Shown one piece after another: positions 9,719 to 20,880 of a stretch of 64,000 bases of DNA (its first letter is position 1; every line of letters starts with the position of its first letter). The notes under the pieces were generated by a model. It was given only the letters and a program-made list of their open reading frames with translations. It made no database searches and was not told the origin of the DNA. The translations under genes and the position numbers were made by a program. The stretch is from Emmonsiellopsis sp. PD_33 (lineage: Eukaryota > Ascomycota > Eurotiomycetes > Onygenales > Ajellomycetaceae): the NCBI GenBank assembly GCA_032988165.1, contig JANTQF010000063.1, positions 62,001 to 126,000 of the forward strand, written 5' to 3'.

Positions 9719-11355
9719 TTAGAAATCCAAGAAATAATGACCGAACCTATCATATCAAACTTCGTCAGCACACGAATTCATTAGAATGTACAAAAAAGAA
9801 CGGCGCGAAAACATACACATCATCCCCTTCAGTCCCATACTGTTCCGTCTCCTCGGGATACCTGTCAAACTGGCTCGCATCGCCCTGGCCCCCCTTTACC
9901 GGTGGGACATAGGGCGCATCGATATCCTTCCTTGCTAGCCGGTCCCACGTCACCTCCGCAAACCATGGGTGATTCTTAATGTCCTGCGAGCCGCCGACCA
10001 AGTTGCCCAGTCGTTTGGTTAGGTCGGGAGTAATGAGCTGAGATAACAGATCTTGCGCATCCGGGTGCATGTAGGGCGGATATTTGACGCGGCCTTTGAT
10101 GATGTTTTCATAGATTTTCATGGGCGAGCCACCGTCCCAAAAGGGGGTAAAGCCACAGAGCATTTCGAAGATCAGAATGCCGAGGGACCACCTTGTTTGA
10201 TCGTTAGTGGGAATGGCATGTAGGGAGAGGATGATCCTTACCAGTCAACAGACATGTTGTAGCCTTTAGACGACACAACTTCTGGCGCAAGGTAATCCGG
10301 GGTGCCACACAGAGTCCACGTAATATCCCTGACCTCTTTGGCGAATCCAAAATCGGTAATCTTCAAATGGCCGTGGCGGTCCAGAAGCAGATTCTCAGGT
10401 TTCAGGTCTCGATACACGATATGCTGCTCATGGAGATATTCCAAAGCCAAAGTAACCTCCGCAGCGTAGAACTTAGCCACCGGATTCGGGAAGCGCTGCA
10501 AAAAAGCAATTAGCAACCATCCCACCCCAATAAAGCCCAATTGAGCCTAATGGTAAATACCTGCGACTTCCTCAGCAAACTAAACAACTCCCCCCCTTCT
10601 ACAAAATCCATAACCATGTACAAGTTCTTCGAGTCCTGAAACGTGCCCCAGAGCGTAATTAGAAACGGATGTTTAACCCGCTGCAACATCCGCCGCTCAT
10701 CATTCGTATGCTCAACCTGCTTCATTTTGACCACCTGCTGTTTCTTCAGCACCTTGATCGCATAGAACCGCTGGTTATGGCGCGATTGGACGAGATGGAC
10801 ACGCCCGAAACTGCCCGTACCGAGCGTCCGTTGCAGCGTGAAGTCTTCTAGCGAGTATTTCCCCTTTGTCTGTCGTTGGACCGCCTGAACGACGTGCGTC
10901 TGCTGTTGTGGCTGGGAGGAGGCCATCTCCTCATGTTGGGGCGGGTTTATGATGTTCTTAATGCTAGCGACATTCGCGTAATGGTGCGGTTGCTGTTGTT
11001 GTTGCTGCTGATGCTTCAATTGCGAGGCATCGCCCGCGATATTAGAGGAATGGGGCGTCGAAGACGGTAGCGGGTTCATGGGGGCGGTCGCGGCTGTAGT
11101 GCCGTTCGGAAAAGCTGGTGGGGATCCTGGAGCCGATGCGGGTGCCGTCGAAACCGGCACGGCGGGTTCAGTAGTGGCTAACTCGGCGGGCTGGGGTGCG
11201 GGATGCTGGATCAGCGGGTTGGTGATGGGTTGGGTGTCGCGAGCAGGAGACGCAGGAGTTTCCGCCACCGGCGAAGCGGGCAAATCAAGGTCTCTCGAGC
11301 CCTGCGAGTCCTTGGTCCGCTTCTTCTTTTTCAGCAGGCTTCCTAAACCCCGCAT
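9719..11355 (-). CDS. pkaC: cAMP-dependent protein kinase catalytic subunit
   Basis: Four exons on the minus strand: 11355-10561, 10495-10242, 10191-9817 and a tiny 28-nt last exon 9746-9719; 483 residues. It phosphorylates Ser/Thr in the cAMP pathway, controlled by a regulatory subunit not in this window. Residues 1-165 are a low-complexity Pro/Ala/Thr/Gln-rich extension with a seven-Gln run at 116-122, common in fungal PKA. The kinase domain begins near 172: Gly-loop GTGSFGRV 179-186, catalytic Lys201, YRDLKPEN 293-300, DFG 313-315, activation-loop TWTLCGTPDYLAPE with Thr326 as the PDK1 site. The splice after 10242 restores VDWWSLG. The last intron (GTATGT..GATAG, 9747-9816) gives the C-terminal hydrophobic motif FGHYFLDF; without it a non-family tail would result. 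Paralogue class (C1 or C2) is inferred only. Confidence 0.95.
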
Positions 11356-12267
11356 GGAACAGCCGGGGCGAGCAACGCGGGCAGCACGGCGGGGTGGGCG
11401 ACGGCTGCGGGTGCGTCTGCGGTATCAGTCGATGGTCTGGGGAGGGCGGGACGGGATGGGAGGCGGCGGGGAATTGGAATGGATTGGATTGGCTGGGGCG
11501 GTTTAGTGCGCTGCGGCTTCAATCGTGTCCGTCGTCTGCTCTCTCGTGGCCAGGGCAAAGCGCTTTGGTGGACGAGCGCGGTGGGCGGCTGGGGACGAGA
11601 CGGGGCGGGCGGAGTGATTCCTTTGTCTGGCCGGGGACACGGCACAGGAGCGGCAGTGGGAGACGGACGCAACGAGGCGGACAGCAGGTCAGCGGGACAT
11701 GGAGACAGAATGGCGCAGCGTGGTGGACGCGCTGGCTGCTGGTTGTGTGTGGTGAGATGTGTCGTCGTGGTGTGGAGAGAGATGGAGGTTGAGTTAGTGT
11801 TTGGGATGGCGAGTCAGGCAGGCGGGGTTGGCGCGGGCGGGCTGGCTGGTACTTCGCTTTGTATGGGCAGCGCCACCAAATGGCTTGTACCCCCGCTGCT
11901 ATCTCTCCGAACCGTGGGTGGGCGGCAAACTGTAAATCGATTATATCAGATACGTGTATGTTATTCTATATTTTTATACTCCATCGTCACTTGTCCCAGG
12001 GAGTGTGGCCAAGACTGACGCAGTTGATCATTCAAGAAAACCTGCCATATTACCTGGTCAAGACCGTGGATAGAGACATTGATCTAGACTCAACAAATAG
12101 TTAATCTAACTACCGAATAAGCATCAAAGTCGAGTAAACACTCGCAGACCAGACTACTTAAATACTAGTAGCCATCCCATCCATCCAGTTCCAATCCATC
12201 CATCCACAGCGCCAACGCAAAATATACTAACACCAAGCAACCAGGAAAACAACCCTTACAAAAAAGA
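11356..12267. other. PKA 5' flank and PKA/Sin1 intergenic region
   Basis: The first 450 bases upstream of the PKA start are very GC- and CpG-rich, strongly G-rich on the + strand; several long open frames on both strands here follow from the base composition and match nothing. From about 11930 the sequence becomes AT-rich, forming the 3' side of the Sin1 gene. No other gene seen. Confidence 0.5.
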
Positions 12268-15038
12268 TCATACATGATACTGCATCATATTCTTCTTAAT
12301 CTCATCCACAATCTCCGCCGCCTCCACCGCATTCTTCGCCTCAAAATCATACCTCTTCTGCTCGCTCGCCTCGTTGCCCCTCAACACCACCACGCGGAAA
12401 CTCTTCGGATGCCGCCTGCTCACCTTCGACCCCACCACGTCGCTAAACGAGATCGACGTCGTCTTGGTGTTGGACTCGAAGAGCGTCTTGCCCGTCTCCG
12501 CGGGCATGATGTGCATGTAGTCCGTGTCGAAGGCGAGCACGCGCTGGTTCGAGGCTGTGAAGGACATGGACTGTTTGCGGATCACGTTGTAGCGCCGGTA
12601 GTAGCCGCCGATTAGGTCCTGCGTCTGCGCGAGGGGGTGGAGCATGCGGCCGCCGCCCTTCTTGCTCTTCTTCGCGTTGGCGGCGTTGGCCTGGTTTTCG
12701 ACTCGTAGTGGCGCATTGGGTGATGAGCTACCAGGTGAGCCTGTTAGGGAGAGCGGGCCAGCGCCGAAGCGTCGGCGCACGAGTTCGAGGTCTGTGATGT
12801 TCCCGAGGGCTTCGACGGTGCGGTCTAGCGGGGCGATTGTGTTCGAGCCCATTACTTTTAAGAGATAGTTTCCTTTGTCGAGGCCCCATTTCTTGCAGAC
12901 TGAATCGAGGATCTCGGCGATGTAGCTGTCTGTAGATGTATTCATTGACGTTATCTGCGTGGCCTCAAGGCCAACATATCTGACCTTCAAAGTCTTCGTA
13001 ACCCCCATTCTCGGTGTGGCGTGAGGTGTGGTCACAGCAGGGAGGTCCGCGGGTGTTAGCGTGCTATGATTCAACGCGGACGAGAACGGCTGGCCAAGGA
13101 TCGGATTCGGCCTGCCGGGATGTAACGTCTTATTCCCAGTTCCTGGCTGGTTGGTTGGAATAATTGGCTGCGAAATCTCCGGTCCGTCCATGATAGCATC
13201 AGCGGCAGGCGTGGGAAACATCTTCTCGTTTTCCTCGAATTCCTCTGGCGTCGCCTTCACAAGCGCAAATTCATCATACGGCTTGCTTCTCGATCGACCT
13301 CGCGCGGCGGTTGCGCGGGTATTGTTGGAGGTGAAGTCGATGATCGGTCGATTCCGCGCAAGACAGGGGAAATCATATTCAACCTCCCCGTCATCGACCA
13401 GCCGGAGATTCCACCGGTTTATATTCAGCAGGTCTCCTTCAAGAGGGGGTTCCAGTTTTTCCTCCATGTACCTCCACAGACCAAGTCCTATCGCCTCGGC
13501 AACAGTAACTGGGCCGGGATGGTCAGAGTCTTTGGATTCGCGAACAATGGGCATATCGAACGGCTCCTCAGGATCGGACGAGCTGGGTACATAGATTCGG
13601 ATATATAACGGCGTCGAAGTAGATCCCTTGCCAGATAATGTAGCATATTTCTCCACAGGATTGGCCGGACCCTTCTTGCGCGCCCGCAGCGCGGTAGACA
13701 GTAGACTGACCGGTTCCACAGTACTGATGGGGCGAGGCGGTGGCAAGACGTTGAGTTCAGGGGAAGTAACCTGTCTCGTCTTCCTGGGCGACGCATTCTG
13801 CGGCTCAAGCGTGATAGGCAGTTTGTTAAGCATGAGCGGCGACGACGACTCCAACGCCCCAACCCGAGCCAGCAACGAGCCCGATCCAGCAGTGGCCGAG
13901 AACTCCGAGGAGAGCGCAGAGCCAACCGACCCAGCGATCGAATCATCATCCCGCTCGTCGACCGCATCCTCAACACTGCCCCCATCAAGCTCATCTTCCT
14001 CATCGAGTCTCTCGCTCGACGCCTTGTCCTTTGTTGTAATCACATCCTCCTGGGTGGAGAAATGAATTTGCCGCCTCCTCGTCGAGACGGAGTCTATCTC
14101 GTTCTCCGATGACATATCGCTGCTAGTAGCCGTATCCCTGCGCGCGCGAGCCTTGACAGCCTCAACGGCGCCTAGAGAACCCCTCCGAAACCGATTATTG
14201 ACAGATCTCAGCGAAGGCGACGTGACAAAGACATCCGGATTATCCCGACGATCCAAACTGCGGATCGGCGAAGAATCAGCACGGGTCCGGCGGACCGGCA
14301 TCTTCTTGAACTGAATCTGCTGCACAGCTCTGTCGTAGATACATACATTAGTTAGCAAAAACAAACCCACAAACACAAACTGCCTAAACCCAAAAAGCCA
14401 GTTAGTAGTTACCCACCTCTGCGCCCCATCAATATCCTCATCACTATCATCGCTCAAATCACTACTATCCTCATCCTCCACCTCCCCCTGCCTCTGCTGC
14501 TGCAGCGACAGACCATGCTCCACCCTCTCTCTCCTCCTATTCTTCTTCCCCATCGCCCTCCTATGCTGCCTCACACCAATCGTAGTATTATCCCTTCCAC
14601 CCGTAACCATCCCACCCTCCTCCTCCTCGCCATCCTCCACCATGCCGAACCCCAGCCCCACCACCGGATCCTCGCCATGGCGACCTCTATTGGCACCATT
14701 TACATCGCCACCGCCGCCAACCTGGAAATACTCCGACGCGACGGCGGTTGCGGTGGGGATGGGCGGGGAGTAGGCGCGTTTGATGTGGGCGGCGTTGGCG
14801 CCGGTGGCGGAGGACCAGCCCGCGGCGCGGAAGCCGGGGGTGTTGAGGATTGAGGAGTTGATGTTTATGAGGCGGTCGCCGACGCCGTCTTTGATTGTGG
14901 AGAGGTAGGAGGTGCGGAGTTGCCAGATGGTGAAGCTGGGGTGGGAGGAGGGGTGGTGTTAGCTGGGTGTTGAAAAAAAGGGGAGGGGAGGGGGGGATGG
15001 GTAGTTGGGGCATACTCTTCGTTTTGGAGGAGGGACAT
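12268..15038 (-). CDS. sin1: TORC2 subunit Sin1/Avo1
   Basis: Three exons: 15038-15016 (MSLLQNE plus a split codon), 14935-14417 and 14329-12268; 867 residues. Sin1/Avo1 is an essential TORC2 subunit that presents AGC kinases to TOR and binds membrane lipid. The N-terminus (QNEDFTIWQLRTSYLS) is the conserved Sin1 start and is recovered only by splicing the 80-nt first intron (GTATGC..CCCAG). After an acidic, Ser-rich linker come a CRIM domain (about 394-514, with YIRIYVP and VTVAEAIGLGLWRYMEE), a Ras-binding-like domain (about 627-701, TLKVRYVGLEATQI) and a C-terminal PH domain (about 757-866, GGYYRRYNVIRKQSMSF to KKNMMQYHV). The second intron is 87 nt (GTGGGT..GACAG), in frame and without a stop; its translation is strikingly hydrophobic. 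Confidence 0.93.
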
Positions 15039-15649
15039 GGTTGGTGGTGCTGGTGGATGGCGGGATTGTGGATGTGGTTAGGTAAGGTGTGGGTTAAATA
15101 TTCAGACAGCTGTATCTGCGGAGAGAGAGATTGGTCCCTGGATTGAACGGGGGGTTGTCCAGCCGTGGATGGGTAATGATGTAGCTAGATAGTATGAGAT
15201 ATCGTGATCCATGAGCCGGGCCGTCAAGCAGTCTTCCACCGGGACATGGCTAGCTTGAAGGAGCGGAAGGATAGAAACGGGAGAGTACCAGGACCAGCCT
15301 GGAGAATGCGAAAAGGAGAGGGTTGGTCTCGTCGAGAATAGGAGACGAGGGGATGATGTCTTGAGGGTTGAAGGTTGGAGACCCGTGGGACGAGGTGCAG
15401 CAGACCACGTGATTTGCTGCGTGCCGCATGGCTGAGTCAGCATCCTGTACCCCAGATTTTGATCGGCCAATAACCACGCGATGAACTGGAATATCATGAA
15501 ATTATTTAGAATCAGAATGGCCCATTAACTACATCAAGCAGGCAAGGTAATAAAAGTCCTAGTTACGCACAAATTACACGCTACAGAAAAGTTCTCATCA
15601 CATCATAATCATAAACACCCACCCCCTATCCCAGAACCAAAAAATACCC
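15039..15649. other. Intergenic region, Sin1 5' flank
   Basis: Holds the presumed Sin1 promoter and, at its far end, the 3' UTR of the carrier gene. Open frames on the minus strand between 15102 and 15497 overlap each other, match nothing known to me and are treated as chance. No repeat seen. Confidence 0.5.
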
Positions 15650-17164
15650 CTATTTCCCCTTACCCCAAAACCAATGATACAAACTCCGCCACTCCTCCGC
15701 CTCATCCTCCACATACTCCCCCACCATCTCCGCCGTCTCATTCCCCTTCTCATTCACATACGCCTCGACAACGACATTCTTCTTCGCCTCCACCGCGTCC
15801 TTCGCTACCTTGGCACCCTCACCCACCTTCCCAGCCACCTCCCTCCCTTTCTCCGTAACCGCCTCTCTCACAGCCCCGACCCTATCCACAACCACCACCC
15901 TCGCACTCCCCGCCTTCCCCACCGCCGAATCAGCCAGTCCGTCCGCCCGCTCTTTAGCAGCGGCAAGCAACTCTTCCGAACTCGGATACCGCCGCAGCAT
16001 CATCAGGAGAAGATAGTACCCCCGCACAACAAGCGCGTGGACAAAGTTCTTAACTAGCATCGTAATGCCATGGCTGAAGAATCCCCGCAGCACATCCCCG
16101 TCCAACCCCGCGTAAAGCGCTGCCGGACCCTCAGTACGTGCGATGCCGTAAATGGCATGCAGGACTGTTGGGGGCTGCCGTGCCTCGGTGGAGGCGGAGG
16201 TTGCCTGTGCGCGAGTCTTCGCCATGGAGAACGGATATGTAACTGATGCTGCGATGGCCTTGCTCACGGCAGCGAAGAGGAAGATGGCGGCCGCGGGCGG
16301 ATTCTTCCGTTTGTTGCGGGGGAGGAGGACGTATTTGAACATCTCGGCGAGGAAAAATGTGATTGATGGGTTTAGGGAGAGGAAGAGTGAAGCAGAGTAG
16401 CCGGACCATAGACCCCTGATTCCCTTTTCTGAAACGATACGCCGCAGGATAGCACCCGTTGAGGAGATTGGTTTGTTCGGAGTGAGTCCCTCGACCTGTT
16501 TCCGCGTCAGGACCGTGGAGATGGGCGTGGTGAGGAGTTTTGTGAATGATTCGGATAGATAGCCCACGGCCAGTTCGTCGAGGACGGGCAGGAGGGCGTG
16601 CACTTTCAGCCCGCGCGAGCGCAGCCGGCGCTGGCGTAGGAACGAGTATGTGAGGAAGAAAATGAAGGAGTCTGTCACTGCTTTGCCAGTTGCTTGCGCG
16701 ACGCCGGTGTATAATCCGCTCAGGCCGCCTTCGCTTTTGTAGATTTTCACCGCGGCGTCGAGGATGCTTTTGTATTCACCCTCGTCCTTGTCCTCTTCCT
16801 CTCGCTCCTCGTCATCACCCCCCTTTTCCTTCTTCTGCCGTTCCTTTTGCCTCCGTAGCTGTCTCTGCAACTGCAGCCTCGTGACAATTAAACTAAGCGG
16901 ATAAGTTGCGATAGTCGACACTGCCGCGCCCGCTGCCCCCGACACCGCCTGGCCGAGGGCAGGGAGGGCGGGGCCTTTTAGGGAGGCGGTTTTCCAATCT
17001 TCGTGGGGCGGTTCGGCATCATTGCTTGGGGCGTGGTAGATGTGGTAGAGCTCAAAGCTTTCCTGTATGTTTGGGGTCGTTTAGTAGATGGTTTGATCGG
17101 ATGGAAGGAATGGGGGGAAACGTACGATCAAAGGCTGGTAGTCGAGGTCCGGGTCATTGGACAT
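15650..17164 (-). CDS. Peroxisomal-type mitochondrial carrier family protein (PMP47/Ant1-like)
   Basis: Two exons, 17164-17126 (MSNDPDLDYQPLI) and 17062-15650, give 483 residues. The 63-nt intron is GTACGT..ATACAG. Three carrier repeats are visible, each with a degenerate Px(D/E)xx(K/R)-type signature: TYPLSLIVTR near residue 68, TTPISTVLTR in the middle and TYPFSMAKTR in the third. YPLS/YPFS with Ser instead of Asp is typical of the peroxisomal PMP47/PMP34/Ant1 branch, which exchanges ATP for AMP or imports cofactors. Repeat 1 has an inserted Lys/Glu-rich loop, and about 110 C-terminal residues form a charged amphipathic tail rich in Ala, Lys and Glu after the last membrane segment. The ATG at 17164 was preferred because a GTG inside repeat 1 (16945) would delete the conserved N-terminus. 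Subcellular site is inferred. Confidence 0.85.
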
Positions 17165-18315
17165 GGCTGAGGTGGGATATATTGGACAGAGTTTGATTTG
17201 GAATAGATGTTTGAACGTGCGGATATTGGGATACTCGAATCAGATGAAAAAGCTCCGCTTGTATGTCTGCATGGAGCTGGCAAGCTTCAACGAGCTAAGA
17301 GTTGTAGCTGGAGCACGACTAGATCAGGGATGAAGATGGGAAATGCAACTAGATAAAAACGTCCATTGACGCTGGTAGGGAATACACAAGATGGCAATGC
17401 CAACGCCCTTTATAACCTGGCGATGGCTGTGATGCGAGTCTGGATCTGGGAAGCTGGAGTGGGAACCAATGACGTCGTCTGGGGTAACTTAACTAAGCTT
17501 GGCACGAGTTGGCCTTGGCGTAGTGTTTGGCTTGTTTGCTTGGGCATCGGCCAGCTTCAGTATAGGGGATATTTCTTTGGGGATAGGAAACAGATGAGCT
17601 CTTTTGTTACTTTCAACTGTAACAAGCCCTTTTCTGGTGGTTGTCAGTAGATAACTCAAAATAACATTTCTCAGGCCGTGTACCTTACACACGGTGTACA
17701 CACCACCTGGTTTTTACTTCCGCATCCAAGCCTAATCTCTAGTTATTTCATGAACCATCGCAGAAACCGAACTTACCAACTGCCAGGCATACAGACTACG
17801 GATATAGAGTATAGCAAAACATAAAAACCCCATAACAAATTCCATATACTAACTAACCACCTAACCCGCATACCATCCATATCAAATAAAAAAAACAGAT
17901 AAGAGTCCCAATTTCCCACCCACCCAGCACGCACGCACGCAATTAAAAGAACAAAGAACAAAGCAAGTTATCGTAAGTAAGTTCAGCACGATTCCCGTTC
18001 CCATTCCCCATCCACCACCACCACCCAAGCGAACCATACCATACCCAACGGCATCGATGATTCTTTTGCTAGGAAGACGGTTCCGTCCATCATCATGATT
18101 CATGACCATCATCGCGTTTCGCAACACGGCATCGTATCGGGAAGCAGGCAGGTAGGTAGGTATATAACAGACGGAACCCATCCATCCCTCCACCCATCCG
18201 CAAACCCACAAAACCCAAACCCGCAAGGCACCCACCCAATAACAAAAAAGCAAAGCAAAGCAAATTCCCAACTCCCAAATCCCCTTCCCTTCCCTTCCCA
18301 TTCCCATTCCCATTC
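17165..18315. other. Carrier 5' flank and H4 3' region
   Basis: No gene seen. Upstream of the carrier, CCAATGACGTC (17466-17476) combines a CCAAT box and a CRE-like TGACGTC core. The part nearest H4 (about 17,800-18,315) is C-rich with simple repeats. Confidence 0.4.
18281..18315 (+). repeat. CCCTT/CCATT pentamer microsatellite in H4 3' UTR
   Basis: Imperfect CCCTT then CCATT pentamers directly follow the H4 stop codon (minus strand), so they lie in its 3' UTR. Confidence 0.6.
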
Positions 18316-19098
<783 letters not shown>

Positions 19099-20880
19099 GG
19101 TTTCGATAGCAAGTATTCAAGATGATGAAAAAGGGCGGCGTGGGTGCGTTGTCGATGGATGAAAAAGAAAACGTGGACGCGTTCTGTGTATTTATCGGGA
19201 GAAAATAGCAAGAGAGGAGAGAGAAGTTGTTAAGAGAAAATAGATGGGAAAGGCGACAAGTTTAAATAGTTAGTCGAGTTGGGGCGCGACCGACCGACCA
19301 GCAACCAGCAACCAGCAACCAGCAACCAGCAACCAGCAAATTCGGAAGCCAAGCTTATTAACCACCATTCAAGGGAACATCAAAGGGAAAAAAGAGGAAA
19401 CAGGAAGGGCAGGGACTAGACCGAATTGGGCCGGGGCGTGTGCCGCCTGTGCGAGAGAGAACAAAAGAAGGGAAGGGGGGGTTTTCCACCGCAGTTGATT
19501 TGGCTGGGAAATGGGCCTTATGATGTGCTGCTTTCCAGCTGCTGTTTTGGCCTGCTGTTTGGGCGCGGGTTGGCGGTTGGCTAGCGTGCTTTTTCTGCCG
19601 GGTGGTCGCCGCCTTATGTATCACGTGAGGATATAGTGGCTTGGCGGGGTCTTATCGCTGGGCTTATCGCTGTAGCTATCAGTGTGAAAACTACCCCTGA
19701 GAATAGGTTTGGGAAAGGGGGTTTACTATTCAACGTAGCTTGGATGGCGATATACAAAGGCAGCCATCGGAGAAACGGTGAATTATGGATATTCACGTAA
19801 TCCAGAGAGCTGGAAATCACTCATTCCCCAGATTCTGCTGATTTCTACCCCACATTCACCTTACTACGCGAACCCAGAAACCGCTTAAAGTAAATACTGT
19901 AGCATAGTGTTGCTGCTGCTGATATTGGCGGACGGAAAGTATTGATCCCAGAATAAAAGAAACCAGTGTCGTAATTCGTCACTGCCGCATCCGCATCCAC
20001 ATGCCCCACCGCGGAACGGCTCAGCTCGTCAGACTGGATCCCGTACATCAACCTCTCCTCCCGCACAGCCATATTATACCCCTGTCAATTCTCTGTCCCG
20101 TCGAGCTCACGCAATACTCGCAAGAAACCAAAGGCAACCCGAGCAACGAACAGAGCGGAGTCATTCAAACGTAGATGACCACGAGGAATACTCGATGGCA
20201 GAATGCACATCACCCCAAAGCAAAATATTCGTATGCAACTTATCAATAAACGCTCACAATAAAAACACAAACAAGACCGCTCGCTGCTGTTTTGAAAAAG
20301 AAATGATTGAAAAGGAGAAAATAAAAGCACTTTTGCCTCCCCAGCGCCAAACATCAAGGTCGTAGAGAGAAAAAAATGAGAGACAACGACAAAACGCCAT
20401 ATCCAATGCAACCCGCTCCAAATAATCACGCCCAGAAATCGTAAAACAATCATGAAACACACACGGAAAAAGACAAACGACAGGAGTGGGGGGCCTCTTG
20501 ATACAAACAACATAGACGAAGACAAAGAGGCTAACAAACAATCGTAACTCGACGGGACGTAGATTAAAAAAAAGCCCCATTGCACGACAAAGAAAAAGGG
20601 TAAACAACTCATTATAAAATATAAAGTTAATCCTCTCCATCGGAATTAATACACCGAAACAAGATATAAAAACAAACAAACCACAATAGTCTCCCCATAT
20701 GTACAGGAACATCGTTTCCGACAGTACGAGCTTGGGTTACTGGTTACAGCGTAAATTCATAATTCGTCAACGGCAGACAATATCATTATTCGATCAGGTG
20801 GGAGGGAACGAGCAGTCTAGAAAGGTAAACCTCCCCTACGGCCGCCTCGACCAACACACCCAAGCCGTTATGAATACCAT
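19099..20880. other. Histone H4 5' flank and long 3' region of the CBM21 gene
   Basis: No gene seen. It contains the 7-bp tandem repeat at 19298-19339. From 20085 to 20700 the minus strand has long overlapping hydrophobic open frames that match nothing and probably lie in the 3' UTR of the CBM21 gene. Confidence 0.45.
19298..19339 (+). repeat. CCAGCAA x6 perfect tandem repeat
   Basis: Six exact copies of the heptamer CCAGCAA occupy 42 bp about 200 bp upstream of the H4 start codon, preceded by a CGACCGACCGAC-like run. Confidence 0.9.

Noticed and set aside
11078..12018. Several long frames on both strands upstream of PKA
   Set aside because: Frames overlap on both strands in a GC-rich region where stops are rare; no family similarity.
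20085..20712. Two long overlapping hydrophobic frames as membrane proteins
   Set aside because: Both are Phe/Leu/Ser-rich products of A-rich + strand sequence, overlap in different frames and lie in the likely 3' UTR of the CBM21 gene.
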